Under the pieces are notes generated by a model that saw only the letters and a program-made list of their open reading frames with translations, did no database searches and was not told where the DNA came from. Shown here in pieces: positions 1 to 6,348 of a DNA stretch of 6,348 bases. The position numbers and the translations under genes are program-made. Positions within the stretch are counted from its first letter, which is position 1, and the number at the start of each line of letters is the position of its first letter. The stretch is from LH-M37 sp965602855 (lineage in GTDB: Bacteria; Pseudomonadota; Gammaproteobacteria; SZUA-229): NCBI GenBank assembly GCA_965602855.1, contig CBFCZV010000071.1:1-6348 (forward strand). Direction: 5' to 3'.

Positions 1-13
1 CATGCTAAGTCCG

Positions 14-19
14 TATTAT
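14..19 (+). promoter_or_regulatory. Probable -10 element of the tRNA-fMet promoter
   Basis: TATTAT matches the sigma70 -10 consensus at five of six positions and lies 12 bases before the tRNA 5' end. The stretch that follows (20-31) is GC-rich (acgcccg), as in discriminators of stringently controlled stable-RNA promoters. Transcription would start near 25-27, leaving a 5' leader of only a few bases for RNase P to remove. The matching -35 would fall off the left edge, so the promoter cannot be confirmed. The tRNA could instead be co-transcribed with an upstream gene. Confidence 0.4.
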
Positions 20-31
20 CACGCCCGTCGT

Positions 32-119
<88 letters not shown>

Positions 120-122
<3 letters not shown>

Positions 123-144
123 ATGTTTTCTGTACGGAGATGCC
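120..144 (+). other. Potential hairpin in the metY-rimP leader
   Basis: GGCAT (120-124) pairs perfectly with ATGCC (140-144). A weaker inner stem, TTCT (128-131) with GGAG (136-139), closes on a GTAC loop, leaving a three-base bulge. No T-run follows, so it does not look like a terminator. It shares bases with the tRNA-trailer hairpin and with another weak option, GAGA (137-140) with TCTC (157-160), so only one could form at a time. It may be a processing site or merely chance. Confidence 0.25.
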
Positions 145-190
145 TGGGATTGATGGTCTCATGGTATGCGTTGTTACCAGATGTTTTTGG

Positions 191-216
191 AAAAGCTCCG
201 TTTACGGGGCTTTTTT
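191..216 (+). terminator. Intrinsic terminator between metY and rimP
   Basis: AGCTCCG (194-200) pairs with CGGGGCT (205-211), with one G:U pair, over a TTTA loop, and is followed by a run of T through 216. The preceding A bases (191-193) can extend the stem into the T-run. This is a standard rho-independent terminator. It lies downstream of the tRNA and upstream of rimP, so it should end most tRNA transcripts while a read-through fraction feeds rimP-nusA-infB. Since NusA is encoded downstream and promotes hairpin-dependent pausing and termination, feedback control here is plausible but not shown. Confidence 0.8.
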
Positions 217-265
217 GTTGGTGATAAAAAAGTTTTTTGGCATTTTAATTATGTCGTAACAATTG

Positions 266-272
266 AAAGGTG
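266..272 (+). promoter_or_regulatory. Ribosome binding site that sets the rimP start
   Basis: AAAGGTG is complementary to the 3' end of 16S rRNA. Its AAAGG core ends five bases before the ATG at 276. A GTG at 270-272 in the same frame lies inside this element and has no Shine-Dalgarno of its own upstream, so the ATG at 276 is the better start. Confidence 0.7.
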
Positions 273-275
273 CGT

Positions 276-740
276 ATGGCGCGTAGTGTGTCTTATTTGT
301 GGGAGTTGCTTGAGCCCATTGTGGTCGATTTGGGCTATGAGTTGATAGAAATTGAATATCATCCCAATCCCAACTATGGCGTTTTGCGTCTATATATTGA
401 CAAGGATTCGGGCATCGAAGTAGATGACTGTTCGGCGGTGAGTCGGCAGGTCAGCGCCATACTGGATGTGGAAGATCCGGTTCCAGGTAAATTTAATCTG
501 GAAGTTTCGTCGCCGGGAATGGATAGACCTTTGAGACGTTTGCAGGATTTTCAGCGTTTTATTGGTGAAGTAGTTAAAGTTAAAACAGGAATGCCGTTTG
601 ATGGCCAGCGAAATTTTAAAGGCCAATTGAATGGTGTTGAAGATGATTTGATTATCATTGAATGTGAAAATAAAGAGGTGCGCTTGCCGGTCACTGCAAT
701 TGACAAGGCCAGACTAGTACCTGATTTTGATAAGAAATAG
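276..740 (+). CDS. rimP: Ribosome maturation factor RimP
   Basis: RimP binds the free 30S subunit in the cytoplasm and helps its maturation around the S12 region and central pseudoknot. From the ATG at 276 the protein has 154 aa, close to the 150 aa of E. coli. The N-terminal alpha/beta domain (about 1-82) carries the family signatures VDDCSAVSRQVSA, LDVEDP and LEVSSPGMDRPL (residues 75-86). An SH3-like C-terminal domain follows and ends in KARLVPDFDKK. The N terminus (LWELLEPIVVDLGYELIEIEY) aligns with the usual first helix and strand. The start is chosen over an in-frame GTG two codons upstream because the Shine-Dalgarno overlaps that GTG. The gene ends in tandem stops TAG-TGA, and the second stop overlaps the nusA ribosome binding site. 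The gap to nusA is 15 bases, as expected for the rimP-nusA operon. The family call is secure. Confidence 0.96.
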   Translation: MARSVSYLWELLEPIVVDLGYELIEIEYHPNPNYGVLRLYIDKDSGIEVDDCSAVSRQVSAILDVEDPVPGKFNLEVSSPGMDRPLRRLQDFQRFIGEVVKVKTGMPFDGQRNFKGQLNGVEDDLIIIECENKEVRLPVTAIDKARLVPDFDKK

Positions 741-755
741 TGAGGGTTAGATAAC

Positions 756-2252
756 ATGAACAAGGATATTCTCTACGTCGCTGATGCGGTGTCGAACGAA
801 AAAGGTATCGACAAAGAGGTTATATTCGGAGCGATTGAAGCCGCTCTAGCTTCGGCTACGCGTAAGAAAAGCGGAAAAGAAATTGAAGTTCGTGTTGATA
901 TCGATCGTGAAACAGGCGACTACGATACCTTTAGGCGCTGGCTTGTTATTGCTTCTGATGAGCCGATGGAAAATCCTCTATCTGAAATTACGATCGAAGC
1001 AGCGCAGGTCGATGAACCTGAGATTGAACTGGGTGGTTATGTAGAAGATCAGATTGATTCCGTCGAGTTTGGCCGTATTGCTGCACAAACTGCAAAACAG
1101 GTTATCGTGCAAAAAGTGCGCGAAGCGGAACGTGCTCGCGTTGTTGACGCTTATCAGGATCGTGTAGGCGAGCTGGTAATGGGAACAGTGAAACGCGTTG
1201 AGCGTGGCAATGTACATCTGGACCTGGGTGATAATGTTGAAGCTTTCATCCCACGCGAAGATATGATTCCTCGCGAGGCTGTTCGTGCTGGTGATCGTTT
1301 GCGTGGCTATTTACGCGAAGTGCGTGCTGAAGTTCGTGGTCCTCAGTTGTTTGTTAGTCGTACTGATCCTGAGTTTCTGGTTGAGCTGTTTAAAATTGAA
1401 GTGCCGGAAGTTGATCAGAATTTAATTGAGATTCTGGGTGGCGCACGTGACGCCGGTTCACGTGCAAAAGTTGCAGTGAATTCACTCGATGCACGACTTG
1501 ATCCTGTAGGTGCCTGTGTGGGTATGCGTGGTTCACGTGTTCAATCAGTTTCTAATGAGCTGGCGGGGGAACGTGTAGATATTATTTTGTGGGATGAAAA
1601 TCCTGCACAATTTGTAATCAATGCCATGTCGCCGGCAGAAGTGACTTCTATTGTTGTTGATGAAGAATCACACAGCATGAATGTTGCTGTTGAAGAAGAA
1701 AAATTGGCGATGGCCATTGGTCGTGGTGGTCAGAATATTCGTCTGGCTAGTGAGTTGACCGGATGGGAGCTCAACGTCATGACTGAAAAGGAAGCCGAAG
1801 ATAGAAATGAAGAAGAAAGTTCTAAATATCTTCAGGTGTTTGTCGAGCAGCTTGATGTAGATGCTGAGCTGGCAGAAATCCTGGTTACAGAAGGTTTTAC
1901 TACGCTGGAAGAAGTGGCTTATGTGCCCGAGCACGAATTACTGGCTATTGAAGAGTTTGATGAAGAAATTGTCACTGAGCTGCGTAATCGCGCACGTGAT
2001 TATTTGCTGACTCAGGCCATCATGACCGAAGAAGTGCTTGAAGAGCACAAGCCTGCTGAAGATCTGTTAAATATGGATGGCATGGATCAGGAAACGGCTA
2101 ATCGTTTCGCGGCCATTGGCGTTTGTACAATGGAAGATCTGGCAGAACAATCTGTAGATGAATTAATGGTTGTTGATGAGATGGACGAAGAACGTGCATC
2201 GGCATTAATTATGACCGCTCGCGCTCCCTGGTTTGAAACCGAGGAAAAATAG
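756..2252 (+). CDS. nusA: Transcription termination/antitermination factor NusA
   Basis: NusA binds RNA polymerase near the RNA exit channel, increases pausing and intrinsic termination, and with NusB/E/G takes part in rRNA antitermination. The protein has 498 aa (E. coli 495). Domains in order: RNA polymerase-binding N-terminal domain (about 1-130, with FRRWLVI at 59-65 and QTAKQVIVQKVREAERARVV at 111-130), S1 domain (about 136-201), KH1 (about 202-275, with DPVGACVGMRGSRVQ around the GXXG loop), KH2 (about 280-345, loop IGRGGQNIRLA at 321-331), then two acidic helix-hairpin repeats, AR1 (about 365-420) and AR2 (about 433-490). Two C-terminal acidic repeats are typical of gammaproteobacterial NusA and are lacking in many other phyla. 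TGAGGG at 741-746 is a good ribosome binding site nine bases before the ATG. infB follows after 14 bases. Expression probably depends on read-through of the leader terminator, which NusA itself could influence. Nothing is missing or broken. Confidence 0.98.
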   Translation: MNKDILYVADAVSNEKGIDKEVIFGAIEAALASATRKKSGKEIEVRVDIDRETGDYDTFRRWLVIASDEPMENPLSEITIEAAQVDEPEIELGGYVEDQIDSVEFGRIAAQTAKQVIVQKVREAERARVVDAYQDRVGELVMGTVKRVERGNVHLDLGDNVEAFIPREDMIPREAVRAGDRLRGYLREVRAEVRGPQLFVSRTDPEFLVELFKIEVPEVDQNLIEILGGARDAGSRAKVAVNSLDARLDPVGACVGMRGSRVQSVSNELAGERVDIILWDENPAQFVINAMSPAEVTSIVVDEESHSMNVAVEEEKLAMAIGRGGQNIRLASELTGWELNVMTEKEAEDRNEEESSKYLQVFVEQLDVDAELAEILVTEGFTTLEEVAYVPEHELLAIEEFDEEIVTELRNRARDYLLTQAIMTEEVLEEHKPAEDLLNMDGMDQETANRFAAIGVCTMEDLAEQSVDELMVVDEMDEERASALIMTARAPWFETEEK

Positions 2253-2266
2253 GTACTGAGGCAATT

Positions 2267-4813
2267 ATGGCAGAAGTAACAGTTAAACAACTTGCAGACG
2301 TTGTCGGAACTCCGGTTGAACGACTTCTTGATCAAATTAAAGAAGCAGGTCTGAGTGCAGGCAGTGCAGATGCTTTGATTTCGGATAAGGATAAGCTGCA
2401 GCTGCTGGATTATTTACGCGGACAACATGGCAAGACTGCCGTTGGCGGTGAAGATAAGCCTCGCAAGATCACATTGAAACGTAAATCGGTTACCGAGATT
2501 AAAGCCAGCGGTGGTGCAAGTCGTGGTAGAACGGTTGCGATTGAAGTTAGAAAAAAACGCACGATTACAAAACCCGGTGATGTTGTAGAAGTACCAGTAA
2601 GCACAGAGCCTGAAGAAACGGTTAAGCCCAAAGAGCTGGAAGCTTTAGAGAAGTTGCGTGCAGATCAGGCTCAGCGTGAACTGGAACGTGATCAGGAGCA
2701 GGAAAAAATTCGTGCTCGCACCGAGAAGCGACAGCAGGAAACTGAAGATCAACAAGCTAAAGTAGCGGCTGCAAAACAGAAAACTGAGGCTGAAGTCGAA
2801 GAAAAGTTAAAGCCGGAACAAAAAACTACTGAAGTTAAAAAAGAAAAAGCAACTCCGGCTGCAACTCCAGCTACAGCTCAGGCTGAAACTGCTCGACGTG
2901 ACAAAGGTGGTAAAAAACCAGCTAGATATGGCCGTTCTGAGTTGCACGTGTCTACCGGTCAAAGCGGTAAACGCAAGAAGAAAAAAGGTAAGAGCTATTC
3001 GCAAAAAGTGGTTGCAGAAACACGCCATGGTTTTGCAAAACCCGTTGACCCCGTTATTCATGAAGTAAATATTCCTGAGACCATCACTGTTGATGAATTA
3101 GCCAAACGCATGTCCATGAAAGCGGCTGAGTTGATTAAAGAGTTGATGAAAATGGGTGTAATGGCAACCATTAATCAGGTTGTTGATCAGGATACAGCGG
3201 CACTGGTAGTTGAAGAATTGGGTCATAAGGTAGTGACGGTCAGTGAAGATGATCGTGAGAATGAACTGCTGGCCAGAGACAATTCAGAGTTTGAAGATAA
3301 ACCGAGAGCGCCAGTTGTGACCATTATGGGCCATGTTGACCATGGTAAAACATCGCTGCTGGATCACATCCGTACATCAAAAATTGCCACAGGTGAAGCC
3401 GGTGGTATTACCCAGCACATCGGTGCTTATCATGTTGATACCGACAAGGGCATGATCACTTTTCTTGATACGCCGGGACATGCAGCGTTCACTAGTATGC
3501 GTGAACGCGGTGCTCATGCAACCGATATTGTGATTCTGGTTGTGGCTGCGGATGATGGTGTTATGCCACAGACAATCGAAGCGGTGCAGCACTCGAAAGC
3601 TGCGGGCGTGCCTATCATCGTTGCTGTTAATAAAATAGATAAAGAAGGTACTGACCCTGATCGTGTAAAAACCGAATTGGGTAACTACGAAGTTATTCCT
3701 GAGGAATGGGGTGGCGAAAATATATTTGTCAGCGTTTCAGCCAAGACCGGTGAGGGCATTGACAACTTGCTGGATGCAGTATTACTGCAATCTGAATTAA
3801 TGGAATTGAAAGCACACTCTGAAGGTTTGGCCTCAGGTGTGGTGCTCGAAGCCAGTCTGGATAAAGGCCGTGGTGTCACAACGACAGTACTGGTGCAGCA
3901 GGGCACGCTGAGAAAAGGTGACATCCTTCTTGCGGGTGAAGAATTTGGTCGTGTACGCGCCATGTTTGATGAACACGGTAAGGAAGCTGAAAGTGCAGGC
4001 CCTTCTATTCCCGTCGCGGTCATTGGTTTATCCAAGGCACCAAGTGCGGGTGATGATGTGCTGATAGTTGAAGATGAGCGAACTGCCAGAGAAGTAACTG
4101 ATGCGCGTCGCCAGAAAGCGCGTGATTTGCGTTTGGCTGGCCAACAGCAGGCCAAGCTCGATTCCATATTTGATCAAATGAAAGCCGGTGCAGTGAGTAA
4201 ACTGAATGTGCTGCTTAAAGCTGATGTTCAGGGAACGCTGGAAGCGATTAGTGAAGCCTTGCGTAAACTGACAGCTGATAATGATGAAGTCGATGTTGCT
4301 ATTGTTGGCTCGGGTGTCGGTGGTATTAATGAAACAGACATTAGTCTTGCCGCAGCTTCAAATGCGATTGTTTTAGGTTTCAATGTTCGCGCCGATGCAA
4401 CCGCACGAACTGCAGCTGCAGAGCGTGGTGTTGATCTTAATTACTACAGCGTGATTTATGAGCTAATCGACGAAGTAAAACAGGCTCTGGTTGGTATGTT
4501 GAAACCAGAGTTTCGCGAGCAGATTGTTGGTCTTGCCAAAGTGCTGGAAGTTTTCCGTTCACAGCAGTTGGGTCAGGTTGCTGGTTCTATCGTGACAGAA
4601 GGTACTATCAAGCGATCACAACCTATTCGTGTATTGCGTGATGATGTGGTTATCTTCGAAGGTGAACTCGAGTCTCTGCGTCGTTTCAAAGATGATGTTG
4701 CAGAAGTGAAGAGTGGTACTGAATGCGGTATCGCTGTGAAAAATTACAACGATGTAAAACCGGGCGATCAGATCGAAGTATTTGAACGCATCGAAGTTGA
4801 ACGCACGCTTTAA
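2267..4813 (+). CDS. infB: Translation initiation factor IF-2
   Basis: IF2 is the GTPase that places fMet-tRNA on the 30S subunit and promotes 50S joining. The protein has 848 aa (E. coli 890). A small IF2 N-terminal subdomain (about 1-52, VTVKQLADVVGTPVERLLDQ) is followed by a long charged linker (about 110-250), rich in Glu, Lys, Gln and Arg and probably coiled coil, ending in a basic patch KRKKKK (235-240). A second IF2 N-terminal domain lies at about 268-325. The GTPase core shows G1 GHVDHGKT (355-362), G2 GGIT (379-382), G3 DTPGH (401-405), G4 NKID (455-458) and G5 SAK (491-493). Beta-barrel domain II and domain III (KADVQGTLEA, 651-660) follow, then the fMet-tRNA-binding C2 domain to residue 848. 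All catalytic motifs, including the switch II His405, are intact. TGAGG at 2257-2261 lies five bases before the ATG. I see no well-placed internal start with a Shine-Dalgarno for a short isoform like E. coli IF2-beta. Confidence 0.98.
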   Translation: MAEVTVKQLADVVGTPVERLLDQIKEAGLSAGSADALISDKDKLQLLDYLRGQHGKTAVGGEDKPRKITLKRKSVTEIKASGGASRGRTVAIEVRKKRTITKPGDVVEVPVSTEPEETVKPKELEALEKLRADQAQRELERDQEQEKIRARTEKRQQETEDQQAKVAAAKQKTEAEVEEKLKPEQKTTEVKKEKATPAATPATAQAETARRDKGGKKPARYGRSELHVSTGQSGKRKKKKGKSYSQKVVAETRHGFAKPVDPVIHEVNIPETITVDELAKRMSMKAAELIKELMKMGVMATINQVVDQDTAALVVEELGHKVVTVSEDDRENELLARDNSEFEDKPRAPVVTIMGHVDHGKTSLLDHIRTSKIATGEAGGITQHIGAYHVDTDKGMITFLDTPGHAAFTSMRERGAHATDIVILVVAADDGVMPQTIEAVQHSKAAGVPIIVAVNKIDKEGTDPDRVKTELGNYEVIPEEWGGENIFVSVSAKTGEGIDNLLDAVLLQSELMELKAHSEGLASGVVLEASLDKGRGVTTTVLVQQGTLRKGDILLAGEEFGRVRAMFDEHGKEAESAGPSIPVAVIGLSKAPSAGDDVLIVEDERTAREVTDARRQKARDLRLAGQQQAKLDSIFDQMKAGAVSKLNVLLKADVQGTLEAISEALRKLTADNDEVDVAIVGSGVGGINETDISLAAASNAIVLGFNVRADATARTAAAERGVDLNYYSVIYELIDEVKQALVGMLKPEFREQIVGLAKVLEVFRSQQLGQVAGSIVTEGTIKRSQPIRVLRDDVVIFEGELESLRRFKDDVAEVKSGTECGIAVKNYNDVKPGDQIEVFERIEVERTL

Positions 4814-4824
4814 TACGAATCTGA

Positions 4825-5226
4825 ATGCCAAGAGAATTTTCCCGTAGCCAACGCATGGCGGAACAGATTCGCCGTGACCTTGCTGAGATTGTGCGCGACG
4901 AATTAAAAGATCCGCGCATGGGCTTTCTTTCTTTTTCTGCGGTAAAGCTAAGTCGTGATCTCGGCAATGCCGTGATTTACTGCTCGGTGATGGAAGAGGA
5001 CAAGCAAACAGAAACACTGGAAACGCTGAATCGTGCAACAGGATTTTTGCGCAGTAAGCTGGCATCAAGAATGCGTTCGCGTACTGTGCCAATACTTAAA
5101 TTCATTAATGATGAAAGTATGATTCGTGGCGCTGCGATGGAAACTTTGATTCGTAAAGCTATTAATGAAGATGAATCGAAAGCCGGTGATGATACCGATT
5201 CCGATAGTAACAACGAAGATTCATAG
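4825..5226 (+). CDS. rbfA: 30S ribosome-binding factor RbfA
   Basis: RbfA is a small cytoplasmic factor that binds the immature 30S subunit near the 16S 5' helix and is needed for late maturation and growth in the cold. The protein has 133 aa, the same length as in E. coli. It starts with the family N terminus (REFSRSQRMAEQIRRDLAEI) followed by DELKDPRMGFLS, then the type II KH-like core to about residue 108. The Ala-x-Gly that replaces the usual GxxG loop is visible as ATG at 71-73, in RATGFLRSKLASRM. The tail (114-133) is strongly acidic, with nine Asp/Glu in 20 residues, and is probably disordered. The start lies 11 bases after the infB stop with no clear Shine-Dalgarno, so translation is probably coupled to infB. 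The gap to truB is a single base. Confidence 0.97.
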   Translation: MPREFSRSQRMAEQIRRDLAEIVRDELKDPRMGFLSFSAVKLSRDLGNAVIYCSVMEEDKQTETLETLNRATGFLRSKLASRMRSRTVPILKFINDESMIRGAAMETLIRKAINEDESKAGDDTDSDSNNEDS

Positions 5227-5227
5227 A

Positions 5228-6142
5228 ATGTCTAGACGTAAACGTAAGGGGCGCTCGGTAAACGGTGTTCTGTTGCTGGATAAACCATTAGGCATCAGCT
5301 CAAATAAAGCACTGCAACAAGTTAAGAATATGTTCGGTGCGGCTAAAGCAGGGCACACGGGTAGCCTTGATCCATTAGCGACTGGCATGTTGCCCATCTG
5401 TTTTGGTGAAGCAACAAAGATTTCTGCATTTTTGCTCGATGCTGACAAGCGTTATCGTTTTACCTGTCAGCTGGGTGTGACCACCACCACCGGTGATGCT
5501 GAAGGTGAGGTGCTGGAAACGCGGGATGCTTCGAGTATCAAGCTTGCTGATATTGAATATGTGATCCCAGATTTCATCGGCGATATTGTTCAGATCCCGC
5601 CAATGTATTCTGCTTTGAAGCACAATGGCGAGCGTTTGTACAAGTTGGCCAGAGAAGGTATTGAGGTCGAACGTAAGGCTCGTACTATTACTATCTATGA
5701 CCTTATCCTGCATTCTTTTGAGGGTGATCTTCTCGATCTTGAAGTTAGGTGTTCCAAAGGCACTTATGTGCGCACTTTGGCGGAAGACATTGGTGAAGTG
5801 CTGGGTTGTGGTGCACACGTTGAGAAGCTCAGGCGTTTGAGCGTCGGGCCTTATGATGGTGAGATGGTCACCGCTGAGCAGTTACACGAATTAGCAGAGC
5901 AGGGCAGTGATGCTCTGGATCAGATTTTGTTACCCATTGAAAGTGGTGTGGCAAATTGGCCGGATGTGCACCTGGGTGCAGATGCGGCTTTTTATGTGGG
6001 GCAGGGGCAGCCTATTTTAGTGCCTAATGCACCGACTCAAGGCTGGGTTCGGATCTATGACCAGCAGAAATTTTTGGGTGTCGGCGAAATTCAGGATGAT
6101 GGCCGGGTAGCACCACGAAGAATGATTCAGGCATCGGCCTGA
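5228..6142 (+). CDS. truB: tRNA pseudouridine(55) synthase TruB
   Basis: TruB isomerises U55 in the T loop of elongator tRNAs to pseudouridine and also acts as a tRNA folding chaperone. The protein has 304 aa (E. coli 314). The N terminus SRRKRKGRSVNGVLLLDKP is typical of proteobacterial TruB. The catalytic motif GHTGSLDPLATG (42-53) contains the nucleophile Asp48. Tyr76 in RYRF stacks on the target base, and KGTYVRTLAEDIG (177-189) supplies the conserved Tyr179 and Arg181. The C-terminal part (about 240-304) fits the small PUA-like domain. The start at 5228 was chosen because the protein signature begins there. The frame stays open upstream to 5165, but those codons overlap the rbfA tail and resemble no TruB. 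There is no strong Shine-Dalgarno, and the ATG lies one base after the rbfA stop, implying translational coupling. Confidence 0.97.
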   Translation: MSRRKRKGRSVNGVLLLDKPLGISSNKALQQVKNMFGAAKAGHTGSLDPLATGMLPICFGEATKISAFLLDADKRYRFTCQLGVTTTTGDAEGEVLETRDASSIKLADIEYVIPDFIGDIVQIPPMYSALKHNGERLYKLAREGIEVERKARTITIYDLILHSFEGDLLDLEVRCSKGTYVRTLAEDIGEVLGCGAHVEKLRRLSVGPYDGEMVTAEQLHELAEQGSDALDQILLPIESGVANWPDVHLGADAAFYVGQGQPILVPNAPTQGWVRIYDQQKFLGVGEIQDDGRVAPRRMIQASA

Positions 6143-6165
6143 CAGACGGGGAATCTATTGTGAAA

Positions 6166-6181
6166 CGGTGCTGTTGCACTG
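6166..6181 (+). other. Hairpin between truB and rpsO
   Basis: CGGTGC (6166-6171) pairs with GCACTG (6176-6181), including one G:U pair, over a TGTT loop. No T-run follows, so it is not a normal intrinsic terminator. It lies 23 bases after the truB stop and just upstream of the rpsO -10 element, covering the region where a -35 would sit. In read-through mRNA it could serve as a processing or 3' end-stabilising structure; this is inference. Confidence 0.35.
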
Positions 6182-6191
6182 GCGTAATAAG

Positions 6192-6200
6192 TGATAAAAT
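6192..6200 (+). promoter_or_regulatory. Extended -10 promoter for rpsO
   Basis: TGATAAAAT is an extended -10 element: the TG dinucleotide, one base, then TAAAAT, matching the consensus at five of six positions. The only -35-like sequence, TTGCAC at 6174-6179, is poor and 15 bases away, as is tolerated in extended -10 promoters. The run of C that follows (6201-6205) is a GC-rich discriminator, as at stringently controlled ribosomal promoters. Transcription would start near 6206-6208, giving a leader of about 38 bases. In E. coli rpsO also has its own promoter downstream of truB. Confidence 0.6.
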
Positions 6201-6244
6201 CCCCCACCTTTTAGCGACTACAAGTACAGTTTTTTGGAGAAAAT

Positions 6245-6348
6245 ATGTCATTATCAACAGTGGAAAAAGCCGAAGTTGTTGGAAAATTCCAGCAAAAACA
6301 AGGCGATACAGGTTCACCTGAGGTTCAGGTTGCACTATTAACAACTCG
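6245..6348 (+). CDS. rpsO: 30S ribosomal protein S15 (5' part, cut by window edge)
   Basis: S15 is a primary 16S rRNA-binding protein of the 30S platform and forms a bridge to the 50S subunit. The first 34 codons plus two bases are present, about 40% of the usual 89 aa. MSLSTVEKAEVV and the highly conserved DTGSPEVQVALLT identify the family. GGAG at 6236-6239 is a strong ribosome binding site five bases before the ATG. The gene lies 102 bases after truB, with its own probable promoter, in the order found in E. coli, where pnp follows. E. coli S15 represses its own translation through a leader pseudoknot; the short leader here shows no structure I can match to it. The frame is open to the window edge. 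Confidence 0.96.
   Translation, partial: MSLSTVEKAEVVGKFQQKQGDTGSPEVQVALLTT

Noticed and set aside
162..179. Inverted repeat TGGTA/TACCA as a terminator
   Set aside because: It has only five pairs with an eight-base loop and no T-run immediately after; it is too weak to call.
237..266. Possible promoter with TTGGCA (237-242) as -35 upstream of rimP
   Set aside because: The -35 match is good, but no acceptable -10 lies at 16-18 bases, and the start site would fall at or past the rimP ribosome binding site.
270..275. In-frame GTG two codons upstream of the chosen rimP start
   Set aside because: It lies inside the AAAGGTG ribosome binding site and has no Shine-Dalgarno of its own; ATG at 276 is well spaced.
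2981..2987. A-run AAAAAAG in the KRKKKK segment of infB as a frameshift site
   Set aside because: The phase is wrong for the A AAA AAG heptamer; the Lys codons begin at the first A.
3685..4167. Long open frame on the - strand within infB (160 codons)
   Set aside because: It is antisense to conserved infB coding sequence, has low-complexity Ser/Thr/Pro/Ala-rich translation, no recognisable domain, and is explained by codon bias of the + strand gene.
4616..5092. Open frame on the - strand across the infB-rbfA junction (158 codons)
   Set aside because: Both strands cannot easily be coding here, the + strand proteins are conserved throughout, and the translation resembles no known family.
5165..5227. 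Upstream extension of the truB frame starting at 5165
   Set aside because: It overlaps the end of rbfA, encodes no TruB-like sequence, and the family N terminus starts at the ATG at 5228.
6206..6250. S15 autoregulatory pseudoknot in the rpsO leader
   Set aside because: I could not find two compatible stems in the roughly 38-base leader and gene start; only the strong GGAG site is clear.

Overview
The window is a conserved bacterial transcription and translation gene cluster, read entirely on the + strand: initiator tRNA-fMet (metY), rimP, nusA, infB, rbfA, truB and the start of rpsO. Gene order, protein sequences and lengths (NusA 498 aa with two C-terminal acidic repeats, IF2 848 aa with a long charged N-terminal region, RbfA 133 aa, TruB 304 aa) point to a gammaproteobacterium. 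It is not an enteric, since the proteins are clearly homologous to the E. coli set but diverged throughout. I cannot name the genus. Base composition looks moderate and even across the window, with no sign of recent transfer.

Layout: bases 1-31 hold a probable -10 element for the tRNA; the -35 lies off the left edge. The tRNA occupies 32-108. Bases 109-275 are untranslated and hold potential hairpins and one good intrinsic terminator (191-216), so the protein genes are probably expressed by read-through. From 276 to 6142 five protein genes are packed with gaps of 15, 14, 11 and 1 bases. A gap of 102 bases (6143-6244) holds a hairpin and an extended -10 promoter, after which rpsO starts and runs off the right edge.

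The genes serve ribosome production and initiation. RimP and RbfA mature the 30S subunit, TruB makes psi55 in tRNA T loops, IF2 and tRNA-fMet start translation, S15 is an early 16S rRNA binder, and NusA controls pausing, termination and antitermination, including on rRNA operons.

I found no mobile element, CRISPR array, defence system or unknown gene. This is an ordinary core region. Worth a second look are an unusual U1/U72 mismatch in the initiator tRNA, a trailer able to pair with the tRNA 3' end, the terminator-bearing leader upstream of nusA, and a hairpin overlapping the rpsO promoter region.
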